DNA of 64,000 bases from Hirudo medicinalis (taxonomy: Eukaryota > Annelida > Clitellata > Hirudinida > Hirudinidae), in assembly GCA_011800805.1 (NCBI GenBank), contig MPNW01000274.1:117203-181202 (forward strand). Reading direction: 5' to 3'. A program made the translations under genes and the position numbers. Below, piece by piece: positions 47,741 through 62,100 of the stretch (within the stretch, counting starts at the first letter, position 1; each line of letters starts with the position of its first letter). Below the pieces are notes generated by a model that was not told the origin of the DNA, did no database searches, and saw only the letters and a list, made by a program, of their open reading frames with translations.

Positions 47741-49594
47741 ATGAAGCTAAGAATTCGCTACAACATCGAAAAACATTTAATTCAATTTGATGACGATGTT
47801 AAAACTATTAACGATTTGAGAAATGTCATTTCTGCCAAAGTTCGCAATTTACCGTTAGATTTTTTTTGATTAGCAATTTCACGTTAATGACATCTGACTA
47901 ATATATTTTATATAAGATATTTATTTTACATTATATAATATGCAATATGTTATGTTCAAAAATTGCATGAGATATTGCATTGAAAATATGAATCTTTGTT
48001 TATTCAGAGCTGAGTATTTTCTGAGTTTGGATGGGGTCTCAACTATTGATGAAGGAGAAAGTGGACTCATCAGTGATATTGGCTTAGTGTCAGGAGACCT
48101 TGTGCATATTTTGCCTGTAGCACAATCCATCTCAAAAGTCATTCAATCTCACAGCTTGCAGTCAGTAAACAGAGAAAATGAGGAGTGAGGTTTTTTTTAA
48201 ATCAAAAATTTGTTGCTGAGTTGATCTTTTCCCTTTAATTACAAATATGAATTAATTTTGTGGATTACTCCTTTTGCAATTTAAAGTTTTCCTTTATTTG
48301 AAGGAAAAAGCAGGAGTTTCCTGAGCTCTTTTCATCTCCGAGTGAAACCACCATGACTGGCAGAACAGTCCCTATGGATTTTGATGAAAATGATTTTGTC
48401 AAAAAAGACAATTCACAAGGTCTATTTTTTTTTTAAATTGCTTAATTTAGTATCAATTAGATGGCTATGTTGATGAATAATGAATGACTTGGTGATTGCT
48501 AAAGCTTAAGGCGTTTTGAAAATTCTTTGTTGCAGAATTAATGCATTAATTTATTAATTAGCGTATTTTTAACTCGATTAAAATGTCAACGACTCACAAA
48601 TGTTGGTGAAATTGAAGAATGAACAAAGAAATAAATGAATTACTGCCTGTAAATGACAGCTTAGGAAAAACTTAAGGAATTCTGATTGAATTCTGAACTT
48701 TGAGTTGACGAATTGAATGTGTCTTGAAGTGATTCTACTCGATTTAAAAAATCAACAACTTATAAACTTCTAAATTCTCATTTAAAGGCTCTCTGGATAC
48801 GAGCATTATAATGCTCGATAACGATGATGACCTGCTCTGTCAGTCTGTCGACCTTGTGACCTCCAGGTTCGTGGGGTCACCTCCGTCCCCACAGCTAAAG
48901 TTGGCCGTTTCAGTGCTTCATCTCATGACAGAGCTGGGGTTCAAATATGTTGACAAGAAAAGGGTGAGAATGAGTGATAACTGATGGCTTATCATTTGTT
49001 ATCGTTTATTAACGTGACCTGTAATTTATTGGAATGCATTTGTTGAAGTTGTTATGAATAGTTTAACAAAAGTCAGTATTTAATAAAATAAATAATCAAT
49101 AAGATTTTCTTTTGCTTGCAATCGTCGACAGGTCGAGGACGGAGACGAGGAGGAGGAGGAAGAGGACGTCGATGCGATAAGAATGAGCTTCTCGCATCCG
49201 AGCTTCGAACTCCTGACGTTCGAGACGTTCCTCGTCACCATGGCGAACAAGAGCATTCTCCATGGTGAAATTCCATTCGATTAAATGTTTCCAAATTCAG
49301 TGCTCCTAACCTTTGGCACGTTGAGGTGCAAATGATTGGTGCAATTTAATGGGTGATGATTGACGATTGACTAACGTTGGTTGGTTTTTTGAGAAATCCA
49401 CACTGAAAAATATTAATTGGGTGATAATTTAATAATAATATTATTTATAATAGTAATAATAATAATAATGATAATAATTGATCGCGCAATCTTTTCAAGG
49501 TTTCTCGAAGGAAGGAGGCACAATTGTTCAGAAGGATTCCTTGAACTTTGACCTCAATCAACTCTTTGGCAAGGGTCATTGCCAAGATGATTAT

Positions 49595-49651
<57 letters not shown>

Positions 49652-51630
49652 TGATATTAATCATGATAATTGTAATGGTATTTAACTAACGAGTCACTAA
49701 TTGATAATTACCTAATTGTCTTCCATTAATATCTCCTTCACTAGTTGCTCCTTCTTGCAGACTTGACGAGGCCGGCGAAGAGAGACTTGTCGGGCATCCT
49801 CAGGAAACAGTTTCGAGATCAGATCGGCAACAAGATGATCCAGTCCGCCCTCAGAGGTGACTCGATGACTTTTGAATTAAGTTGTTTCAATTCGATGCGA
49901 GCATAATATTTATTCGAGTACTCTTGCTTGGGCAGATAATGATTAATAATAATAATAATGATGATGGTGATGATAATGATAGTAATGATAATGACATTGA
50001 TTGGTGATTTAATTATTTGGTTTCTTCTCATTTTCAAAGCTCATGGATTCCGAGAGATGGCAGAACTGTCGAATCTTCCTTTTGAAGTTCAGGTGAGTGT
50101 GGAATGTGGAATGAGTGTCTTTGTTGTTGTTGTTTGTGAATTGTTTGTTATTTGTGCTCATTATTTGTTAAAAGTGGAAATGTTTTAAAACGACTGACCA
50201 TTTAGTTAATCTTTGAATTTTAGCATTTGTTTGTTCATTCATCGTTGTTTGCAAAGATGAATGGATGGTGAATGAACGCTGTGAATGAATGATGTGAATG
50301 GATGGATGGATAAACATGTAACATGGATTTGAGGGTGTCTTATAAGGAGTTCTAGTTGGGGCTAAAGAATTTCAGGAATAAAATTTTTACTATATCAATA
50401 GAAGTCATGCATTTCAAAAAAGGAAAATCAGCACTATTATTATTGTTATTATTAATTATAATCTGTATTTTATGATATTAATGATTTGTAGTAGTTCATA
50501 CAATTAAGACATGTTATTATTCTCTAATTCTTCCAGTTGAAAGTGCTCGGCCTTCTCCCAGTTTCGAGTCTGCTCCGACTTTCCGAGACCTCGAAATTCT
50601 GGAGGACCCTGTGCACGGAGGCGCTCGTCTGGAAAAAGAAGTACCTGGAGTTGATGAGCTCGGTGAAGCAACCAGGTGAGTTTCAATTCAAGGTGTGAAT
50701 ATATATATATATATGATATACTTTTGGTTTTTTGTCTAGATTATGTTTTTACATGGTATTACTTTTTCAATGCTATTTTTTAACACATTCTACTCAGGTT
50801 AGTTAACTAATTCTTAAGCTCGTTACTTACTTAAAGCTAATTTATTAATTAGACTTAATTTATTCACTGACAACTTTCTGAGCTCTCCATGGTTTGTTGG
50901 AATATAAATCTCCTTTCGATTTTTAAGCTGCAACTCCGTCCTCCTCTGAAAGCTGGTTTGAAGTAAGAGTCTTGACTTATGAAATCATTTCACACTTTTT
51001 AAAATTCGTTTATATTAATACGCATTAATTTGAGGAGACATTTGTAATTAACACATCATCTAGAATGTCATTCTAAGATCCTTGCATAATGTGGAGTAAG
51101 TCTGACATTGCTTTCATGACAGCTTTATAAAAGGCAGTACAAGATGCAGAAGGAAAGGTCAAAGTTCAGAGAGTTCATGTTTCCTCCACCCGAGCCACAG
51201 CCGTTCCACAATCACCCAATGCTTTTCCCTCCACCTCATGCACCCCTGTCGGGGGTGATCGGAGGTCAGTACGACATATGGCCAGGGGCAGGACATCCAG
51301 GTTGGAAAACATTGTTTGCACAAATTAATCAAATGTTGCCTTGTGTGAATGGTTATTATATTGTCTTATTTGTTTGGTTACTTTCATTATAGTTTGTTTC
51401 AAATCAATTTATTTCAGATTTTGATATATTCCAGCCAATTAGAGGACCCTTTATAGGAGGTGAGTGTCCATTTGTTCCTTGTGGCAATTTATTTTCACTA
51501 GATGAATCACCACATACTACTTGACCTCTGCACAGGTGGTGGAAATCCATTGCTGGGTCCTTCGAGAGGTGGAAGGGGCAGACGTCAGTTTCCTGGGTTT
51601 AATCCGCCCAGCTTTCCTGGCTGGTACTGA
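47741..51630 (+). CDS. FBXO7: F-box only protein 7 (FBXO7/nutcracker homolog)
   Basis: Thirteen exons (47741-47853, 48008-48184, 48304-48419, 48788-48963, 49132-49264, 49500-49574, 49761-49856, 50040-50092, 50537-50675, 50928-50962, 51123-51300, 51418-51459, 51536-51630) give 475 residues; human FBXO7 has 522. Order matches the family: an N-terminal ubiquitin-like domain (MKLRIRYNIEKHLIQF; SDIGLVSGDLVHILPV), an FP dimerisation region, an F-box (about residues 300-355: LSNLPFEVQLKVLGLL, LLRLSETSKFWRTLC), and a Pro/Arg-rich tail with GVIGGQYDIWPG, GPFIGG and GGRGRRQFPG. FBXO7 recruits substrates to an SCF ligase and binds proteasome regulator PI31; loss affects mitophagy in vertebrates. An upstream in-frame ATG (47705) would add 12 residues. 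An acidic run (DGDEEEEEEDVD) in exon 5 is notable. AATAAA signals lie at 51833 and 51846. Confidence 0.93.
49597..49652. repeat. (AAT)n microsatellite in FBXO7 intron
   Basis: Perfect AAT triplets. Confidence 0.95.
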
Positions 51631-53049
51631 CAAGGAATGGATAACAACAACTTGTTTGACACGCCAGCTGTCACATTGGCTAATTAACATCGATTACATA
51701 ACTTTGGCTGCGACTTTGACTTAATATTTGAAATCCTCGCAATGTCTCGACCGACATGGAAACTTCGGCAAACATTTGGAATGTGTTGACACAGACTTTA
51801 AATTTGTTACCAAAGAACATGGATTCATGACTAATAAACTGCATCAATAAACAATTTTAGAACAAATTTATTATTTATATGAGCTTTTGACACATGACAG
51901 GAGGCATTTTCGGTAATCTGGTTGATAAGTAGCACGAAATAGGTTTACGGGGTTTACAGATGAGGGATATGTTACTTTTGTGAAAACCTGTTTAAGATTG
52001 TTGAATTCAATTGGACACAAAACTCTTTCAAGAATCAACTTTAACAATATGGTTCCTTTCGCTTCAAAGTGAAGTCATGAATGTGATGTTTGGGAATGTC
52101 ATCGAGACATTTGAATAACAGTAGCAAGTAACATGCCCACGAAGTGTTCGAGAATAAACACGTCCGGGGATGTCGCACCAGTATCGCCTTCGGTATGACA
52201 CTTTGTTGATAAAAACTTAATTTCTTTGAGGCGGAAAATCAAACAAAAACTCTGCGGAATCACCATGGACTTTGTACGTTTTGAAAGTAGCCAATATAAA
52301 TAACAAACGCTGGAATCCATGGAATTTTGAGTAAAAGTGAATTTAAATATTTACTTTTTAAGTACTGCTCTGGCAACTGCCATCCGCAAATGACTATTAG
52401 AAGGTATGTAATACTTTCGAGTCAGAACTTAAAACAGCTGATTCAATCACTTGTCAAGAAACAGCTGTAACCTTTACCTTCAGAAGTATATGTTACCTTT
52501 TTACACATATAAATTAATTACCGATATCAGTAATATGCCAGCTTTCTGTGAAATTTTGCAATACGGAAAATTGATTTATTTTTTCGGTATTTCCTCGTCA
52601 ATTAAATTAGGTTTCGTAAATTTATTTGGTGGCTGAATTTTGCGAAAACATCTTGCAATTTCTAATTAGCTCATAGAATCGATAGACACTTCAATGAGTT
52701 TGATAAGCACTTGTCGTGCACTTGTGCCAGTTTGAGATCAGATGATCGTCCTTGTAGTATATAATAACATACCTGTTCTAATCTTGGGACTGACATTATT
52801 ATTTATTTACCAACTCACGTATCGTAATTGTTAGTAGCCTCGTATCGAAGCACAATAAAAGCTCAAAGTGATAATAATAAATATTTCAACAACAACCCTA
52901 ATAACCTGTACATAGTTAGATGATAATAACGAGAAAACTGTTATTTTTTTTATTTGTCTATTCAAATCACCAGATATTTTATAACATCCAGACATATTGC
53001 CTGTCAATTCTCCAACACCCAGATGTCGATGCTGGTTAAATGTGCTGAC

Positions 53050-53089
<40 letters not shown>

Positions 53090-53651
53090 AATTAATTATA
53101 TTAATCATAAATTATTTCAGTAATTAATTCAGTCTTAATGATGTTTTCTTGCAAAGAAGACCAAAACATAGTCCAGGTTATGAAGTATATTTTTAATAAA
53201 TAACAAATAACAACCTATAATAAATGTTGCAAACTCTCTCATCGGGTAAAAGCGGCCATGTCTAAGAAAATAATTACGTTCGTTCTACGGTCTCCTGTTA
53301 GTGGGATACAAACGACATCGCAAGAATTTTGAAAATCGAATCGTCTCGATTTGAAGTAGAATTGAAAATAAAATCGTTAAAAATACAACGAAGAATACAC
53401 GACAAAACATTTAAAATCTTCGCTTAGTTTCGAACCACGGTAGTACGACCTCGTCCAGAAGGAAAACAACATTAGCAATCGCGTGAGAGGTTAGGTTTTA
53501 AAAGGTCATGCAGGCAGTTAAATATTCTTATTGATTATTTATTCGAGAAATACATTCAAATCCATCGGAAACGATACTTGCAACTCCGGAGTAAGTAAGT
53601 ATTGCCATCGTGGGTAACGAACCTCGAACAAAAGGTCTTCTTGAGCAGAGG
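51631..53651. other. Convergent spacer between FBXO7 and the Wnt gene
   Basis: Both 3' UTRs and AT-rich sequence; an (ATT)n run at 53052-53085. No coding region recognised. Confidence 0.5.
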
Positions 53652-54958
53652 TCATTTGCACGTGTATCTCTTTTCGATTTTCTCGCAAGTTCTGCAATGG
53701 ACAGTACAACACCAGACAAACCTGCAGTTACATCTCTCTAAAGACTTTACCACCTCGACACGATAGCCTCTGCCGCAGCACAAGGTCTCACAGCTCTCAG
53801 GACCTTCAGAATCTCGTTTACAGACGCGGCCTTTCGTACCGGTTATTCCCTTAACCAGGTCCTTTTTGCAGTAGTTGGGGGACTTCTCGACGTAGACGAG
53901 TTCGGTGTCAGAAATCGGTTCTCTGCGCCTCCGCTTTTCACGCCTCAGGAGAATGTTTTTTCCATCCGCTTCGGGAAGAGCTTTGCGGCTGCTGTCGAAG
54001 GTCGTCGAGATGTCAAAAGTCGGGATCTTCGGAGAGATTTCCACTGAACTTTCGTATTTCTTCTTCAACGTGTCACCGACCTCTCTGAAGTTTGGCAGTG
54101 CCCTCCAACAGGTTCTGACCCCGCAGGACCCCGAAACTCCGTGACATCTGCATTTCATCTTCATGAGGGAGAAGAGTACCTGGCATAGAATAATAATAAT
54201 AATAATAATAACAACGATGATTTATTATAATGATTCTAGAATTGATTATTGTAAGTTACATTAGTTATTAGTGATATTAGGTTATTAAATCTATTAAGTC
54301 TATTAAATCATTGTTTGTTGTTTATTATAAAGTTAATTACTTAGTTTAAAATGAATTAGTGAGTTTGAGCGATTATTATGTATTGCGTAATACTAATAGG
54401 AACAAACAATTTGAAAATCAGTTCTCAAAGTATTTTTTAGTTTTTAGAATTGCTTTCCGACACCAAAATACAACATATCTAGTCAACCCCAGGATTTACC
54501 GAGGCGGAGGCCCCTGTGCAGTGTGGCGATGGAGGCCCAGCCTCTGCGCCGGCCTGTTCCCTCCCTTCCCTGACAAGCACAAAAATGTTTCTTTGGTTGT
54601 TGGAGGCATTTGTGACATGCCTAAATCCGCCTCGGGATCTGGTAGCCATTGTTCACTCTCAAGTTTTGTGCTATTTGCAAGAAGTGGATTTTCTAAATGA
54701 ATCCTATTGAAATTCTATTTAGTAAAAAAAAAATAACAAAAAATAACAAACTTAAAAGCGCAAATACCTTTTTAAATACCTTTTTATGAACTCGCAGTCC
54801 TTACGCATAATAACTGCTTGCACAATGTAGCGGCATAATTATGATGTATCAACAACATTTATTCATTTAAGAATGCTTTTAATTATTTGCAAATTACAAT
54901 TATTTGTTTATTATTATTATTATTGTTGTTGTTATTATTATTATTGTTATTATTATTG

Positions 54959-54990
<32 letters not shown>

Positions 54991-55021
54991 GTTATTATTG
55001 TTATTATTATTATTATTATTA

Positions 55022-55053
<32 letters not shown>

Positions 55054-55060
55054 GTTATTA

Positions 55061-55114
<54 letters not shown>

Positions 55115-55134
55115 NATTATTATTATTATTATTA

Positions 55135-55166
<32 letters not shown>

Positions 55167-55173
55167 GTTATTA

Positions 55174-55234
<61 letters not shown>

Positions 55235-58200
55235 GTCTTCAAATAGAATAGTTTAATGAATTGTTAGCAATAATAACAATTAGAGGAAACAAAATATTAA
55301 GCCAAGAAACATTGACGGCCAGTGAAATTATAATTTACGAGTTTATTTTGAATTTATGACATAATTCCAAATATTAATAATCTTTATAAATAAGCAAGTC
55401 CGAAAGCCTTTCTTTAAGGACTCAACTTTGAAGTCATTGAAGATTTTTTAGCATAACATGACACTGTCGTCTGCCGCGTTTTGACATTATTTCATTCCCG
55501 CCTTCAAACGTTCTTTTCAAAAATACGAGCATCAAAATTGATGTTGCACTGAACGATGCTATTTATTTCTGGAATTCACGTTTGCACCGAAGTCGGTTGT
55601 GACTCCTTCTTTGAGCTCATCTCACAGTTGAGTTGAGTCTTTTGACAGGTGATCGTCGAAATATTTTCATGCTGAGATTGTTTTTTTACTGAGATTTCGT
55701 CGACAATGTGATCGAAGGTTGAGGATTTGTAAAGCAGGCGGAGATGAACGAGTTTAAAAAATCAAGCAGTGATTGAAATCGATTCATGAGGCCATGCACT
55801 CCTCAATCTTCAATCCTACAATCCTATTATTTTGCGTCCTTAACTAACTATGCGTCTCTGTCAATTGAGCGTGAAATGTCCTCTCCTTTGGCCTACTTCG
55901 TGTTCACAGCACCATTTTAAATTTTACAGTCGTTAAGCCGCCATCATCGATGATGTTTGACGACGACGTCAACAATAAAGACGATGTGAATGATGTCTTT
56001 TAAATGCGACAACAACAACAACAACGCTCGTCAACAATTCGTACAAATTGATCTTAAAAATTCTTCACGAATGTTCGAAATGCTTTCAATCATCCTTGAA
56101 AAGAGCCGTTGACCAAAGCAGATCCTTATCTTGTTAAATTACTGGTCCCCGATCAATTCAAGCATTGTCTTTGGCCAGGACTCAGGGACTCAGAGACTTG
56201 GTAGACCGAGTCTAATTAACTGTCCGCTACGCTTGCCATTAGCCATTGTTTGGCTGACACGTGTTACAATTGTGACCGTCACTCACAACAATTGCTACTG
56301 GACCCGTTCCAAGTTTTGGATGGTTTGATGACTTTGGTTCATAATACATTATTAATATAATAATAATAACATAGTAATACATTATTAATGTAATAATAGC
56401 ATAATAATAACATAATAATACGTTATTAATATAATAATAACTTAATAATACATTATCATTATAATAATAACATAATATTACATTATAATAATAATAATGT
56501 ATTAATAATGTAATAATTATTATAATAATAATAACATAATACTATTTTTATAATGTATTATTATTATTGCATGTATTATTATTAATTACATGTATTATTA
56601 TTATTATTATTATTAATAATACTTTATTACTATACTATATTATATTATTATATAATTATATACTATATTATTATAATAATAATAACATAATAATACATTA
56701 TTATTGTGAAAACTTCCTTAGTGTGAATCAATATTAATGAGACGGCTATTGTTTATGGTGTTTTGTTTATTGGTGTTTCGTTTGTTTGTTGGTTTGTTTA
56801 TTGGTGTTTCGTTTGATTGTTTGTTGTTTTGATTGTTGGTGTTTTGTTTGTTTGTTGGTTTGATTGTTGGTGTTTTGTTTGTTGGTGATGTTGCTGCTGA
56901 TGGATGAGTTAACTCAGTGGGCTGCTTTCCTTCAAAGGGCATTAATGACAAGAGTCGTAACCCAGCTTGCAATGCCATAAGCGCCTTGTTGTTGTTATTA
57001 TTATTATTGTTATTATTATTATTATTAATATTATTATTATTATTATTAATATTACTGTTATTATTAATATAAAATTATAAAATATAAATATTATAAAAAA
57101 AATATAAAATATAAAAATATATTATTATTATTAATAATAATATTACTGTCAGTTAATGGAGGGCAGGTTGGCAGAACGGGTTGAGCATACGGTGGTAAGG
57201 GCAACAGTCGTAATGGGTGTTCGAAACAAGCATCCTTGGGAATGAGCGCTATATAAATGGTTAAGAAGAAGCGCCTCTGACGCCACGCATATGGCGCTAT
57301 ATAAATGAACTAAATTTACATTTTTAGATTTTTAAAATATGATTTATTTGGCTTTTCTAAACTGGCACCCCGTTGACATTGCTACCAAACCGATACCCGA
57401 CTGATAGAGCCAAATACATTCAAGGACTCGCATAGTTTGAAATTCTTGTCAGAATGAATGACGAGAGCAGCTGAGTCAGAATTTCACTGATTACAAAATG
57501 AGGCGACGGATGCATCAATTCACTCAATTCATTCCAGACGTTAATCTAATAATTAATTAATTAATTATTAAATATTAATTAATTATCAATTGTGCATTCA
57601 TTTGAAATTCACTCAAATGAGTTAATTGAATGAGTAACCTTTCCAATATGAGTCCACATCTTAGAATTTCGACTTGGTCGGAGATGTTATGATAGAATTA
57701 TTATTATTATTATTATTGTTATTATTATTATTGTTGCTATTATTATTATTATTATTGTTGTTGTTGTTGTTATTATTATTATTATTGTTGTTGTTATTAT
57801 TATCATTATTATTGTTGTTGTTGTTGTCTTTGTTGTTGATGATTTCGATTTTTTTAAATTTTCATTTAAAACTTCTCTTAACGAGAGACTCTGAAGGGTC
57901 AAAAGGGAAGTAAATTGTGGAATTGGTGATGATGACGATGATGATGATGACGATGACGATGATGATGATGACGATGACGATGATGATGATGAATTGTTTA
58001 TGACTGAGTAGCTATGACAGCGTGCTGGTGAGAGACCATTTGTCAAAGAATAGGACAAAAGCCGCCCCACGTGAGTCTTGAACTCGCCACCACTGAGTTG
58101 AGATTCTATTTGGAGACATTCAAGAGCTATGTGATTCATTCATTCAAGCATTCATTCATTCATCCATTCATCCATCCATCCATCCATCCATCCATCCATC

Positions 58201-59102
58201 CACCCATCCATCCATCCATCCATCCATCCATCCATCGGAGGCTATAGTGTTACATTGCGTTTGTATTTGGAATCGCAGAATATTTCAGTTATTTGTGTTT
58301 CATATTTATAAAGACATTCACATTCATTTTGATTTCACTAACATTTCAACGACGAAAACAACAACAACAACAACAACAAAAGCGATTAGAAATGCATTTA
58401 TCGTTGTCGTTGTTGATGTTGTAATGCAACTGGATAGGATAAGGCGAGTAATGTAATTAAATGTAACGGTCCAGCTCGGAGGTGCTGGTACAGTCGATCA
58501 GTGGTGATTTGGTTAAATGTGATTAAGATACATTATGCGGACAATTAATGAAATTCGAGCAATGTCATTGAATTAGATTGATTGAATGGTTGCTTGATTG
58601 ATTGATTGATTGAAGGAATTAACTGATTGACGAGATGGTGGATGCTTTTATAATATCAAAGGTGGTTATATTTCTATCTTTTAAATAACAATCAATGTTA
58701 TTTAATTAATTTATTTATTATAATTATATTTATTCCAATTATATTATGTTTATTCCAATTCTAATTATTACTAGTATTTATTTTATTGAATATTTCGTCA
58801 TTATTCATCTTTTATATTCAAAAAATGACTCCAATTTTAAAATAAATGCTTTGACCCTCCGTCATTTCAGGTCGTTAGATGCTTCTAAATCACGTGATCC
58901 AGTATGTGATGATCATGATGATGATGATAATGGAGATGTTGATGACGACGACGACGACGCTTGTGACGATGAAGACGACGATGAGGATGACCATAGTAGT
59001 GAAAGCGATGTTGAGGATGCCTTTAACGGCTGCACGACTAAGACTTTTAAATTATCATCATCATCGTCGTCATCATCATCATCGTCATCATCATCATCAT
59101 CG

Positions 59103-59140
<38 letters not shown>

Positions 59141-62100
59141 GTCATCGTCACCGTCATCATCGTCACCGTCATCATCATCATCATCGTCGTCGCCATCGTC
59201 ATCGTCATCATGAACTCCATCTCCAATATGTGCAATATATCCGCCAATCAAAGCCAGCTTCCGGCTCAATTCCAACTGGAAATTGTGGAATCATCCCCGA
59301 AGTTGTTCGAGGATGTGCCAAGATGGAGCACCTCAAGTGCTGCTTTCATTCCAAACGATCGCTTGGATTTGATTGGAGACTCTCCTTCTCCTCCTCCTCC
59401 TCCTCCTCCTCCTCCTCCTCCTCCTCCTCCTCCTCTTCATGTTGCTGACACCAAGGATGAGGTGGAACAACGGTCGACATTNAATAATAAATTCACTTGT
59501 GAATGTTATTATAAATAATATTGATAATAATAAATTCACTTGTGAATGTTATTATAAATAATATTGATAATAATAAATTCATTTGTGAATGTTATTATAA
59601 ATAGTATTGATATTTTATACTGTTCGTAAGAGGAGATTTGTCGATTTAATGAAAGCATTGAAAGTAATTCAAAGGAACACATGATAGACTTATGACAATC
59701 TCTTCTTCATTTTCTATTTTCTTCTAATTGCGAAATCAGTTTTCAAAATTAAATCACGAAATGAATAATCCCTTAATTCCCCGGTTAACTCTGGCCAATT
59801 AAGGACACCACATTGGTACGTTGTTGGCGAAGGACGACGGGGATGACGAAGATGACGATGACGGTGACGATGAGGGTGACGATGACGAAGATGATGGTGA
59901 CGATGACAACAACCTGACTAGGAAAACAATTTATCTTATTAGTTAATCCCTTCTAATTTCGAGTGCAGTTTCTTGCTGAGCGTCCAAATGTTTACAAGAC
60001 CCTTCCGATGGGTACTAGTTTGCCTGGCTTAAGTTAAGACTTGTTTTGATTGGCGAAAGAACCAACTCTTTGTGGGTCCGGCGTTCGATTCCTGACTCAG
60101 CCTTTGTTCATTTGTCGCTTAAATTGTAATTAACTATGATGACTGATGTTGTTGATGACGACGACGACGATGATTATTAAGTAATAATCTCATTATTATT
60201 AAGTCATTTTAATTATTGTCGAATAATATTCTCATTATTTTCAAGTACTAATTATCATTAATTTTCTTGAAATTCAGAATCATTCGTTGAAATGAAACCA
60301 CAAAAAAAGAAATCCACAAACCTTTCTTCCAACTTCGTTGTTGTGCAAGTTGACGAGCGACTTGAGTTCCTTCTTCCGATCAAACTTCAAGGACTCATCG
60401 CTGCCGCTTTGCCTCGCCATCTCAGGAACGTCCGTGAACTTTTCGGCGTACCTCAGTCCAAACTCGATGTTGTCGCTGCAACCGCCCCACTTCCAGCCGT
60501 CATCTTCCGACCGGGGACTGACCTCGCTGTACCTCGGCTTCCTGGAGTTGTCCGCGGCAGTCGAGAGAGTACCGGGGCCAGCCAGACAGGAGCAGTCGGT
60601 GAGGTTACCAGCGCTGCAGGATTCAGTGACGGCGTAGGCGACTCCTGCACTTGTTATGGCATGGATGAAGGCTGTTTCCTTGGTGGCTGAATGTCATTAG
60701 GTCAGTAAATGTCATGATTACTGTTACAAGTTATAATTGATTTTAAAAATTCATTGTCAAAATAAGTTATAGCGAACTGTTGTAAATTATGCTAATGAGT
60801 GTTGTGACCGAATAGAGTGTCACCTATCAAGCTAGGAGATTAGCAAAGTACTATTATTAAGTTGAATAATGAAGAGGTTCACGACGACAAAAATATAATT
60901 TATGATAATTTATGTCAATAAATTATGAAGACCACGCCTTAGTCCGATTTGTTGCCAACACGAACAATTGAAATTATTTATTGCTTATTCCATAATTACG
61001 TTTCTAATTATTACCGCATTTATATTTACAAACAAATAATAATAATAATAATTAAGAAGTCAAATGGTTGATTTCTAAGATCTCACTTGAAACTTAAAGG
61101 TGAAAAAATCTCAGGACACAACAAAGCCTGTCCTCATTCTGTACTAAACTCCTCTTCATTGCTATGCGCTAATCAACTATTTTCGAAATAACATTTGGAG
61201 CGGACGAATGAAATAAAAAAAAATACGATCATTATTTGAGTAAAATAAAAACTTATCAATAATTATTCTTAAAAGCCGCTTAGCTGAGTGGGAATGCGGC
61301 GGTGATGGCAGCAGTCGTAAAGTGTCGTGTTCGCAACCCAGCCTACACCGCCCGGGAGCGCCCTCGGGTAGGGACGCTACGAAAATGGTCCATTCAGATG
61401 TTTAGTACTCCCGCATGGCTAAGACTTCGTCTCTCACGATGGCAGCACGGATTCGAAGCTCGTTATGACCAGATTCCTTTACGATCAGAGTACGTTACGA
61501 CCAGAGTACGTTACGACCAGAGTACGTTATGACCATCCCACACACCCCCATGTACGTCCTTTTTAAGTTTCACAAAAATAGTTCAAGGACAAAGATTCGT
61601 ATAGCTATGAACTGACTATACATTACGCAGGTTAGTTGAAGAAAAGCATTCTTTGAAGAACCACACAGAATGTTGTTCGCATCTGGTCATTTGCCAATAA
61701 ATTTCATGGCTCAGAGAATTGGATGGATCTCAGACAAACATAAATCAGAATTCCATAAAACAAGGCTCTCATTGTAGAGTAAATATTTCAACGATCAATC
61801 AATTTGCCAACACAAAAATTCCATTGTATTGGAACTCAATTCTGGAGGAGCAGAAAATTAATCTGTCAATCACACCGTAAAGCAGCAAAGTCGAAGCACA
61901 GATCGCTTTCAAAGACACGAAAATCTTCCAGTTTCTCACCTTGTTCGCCTTCCGATCGTTTCGCAGTTGGTCTCAGCCTGTTGTTGAGTCTCTCCTTGGG
62001 TGATTTCTTCTTCCCTGCGCTCGAACCTTCGTTATTGACGAGGTTGCCTAATTGGCCGTTGGCGGGATACTCGACGATGGCATTGTCTATCTGAACAAAG

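Noticed and set aside
53905..54144. Plus-strand frame opposite the Wnt terminal exon
   Set aside because: Antisense shadow of the Wnt coding exon.
54873..55256. Long open frames reading poly-Leu, poly-Ile or poly-Tyr
   Set aside because: All three frames are open only because the DNA is an (ATT)n array.
57674..57913. Poly-Leu open frame
   Set aside because: Microsatellite translation, not a gene.
59990..60110. tRNA gene suggested by GTTCGATTCC near 60083
   Set aside because: No matching acceptor ends could be found; at most a decayed tRNA-derived repeat.
61302..61532. 76-codon plus-strand frame
   Set aside because: It lies over a SINE-like copy and an 18-bp tandem repeat.
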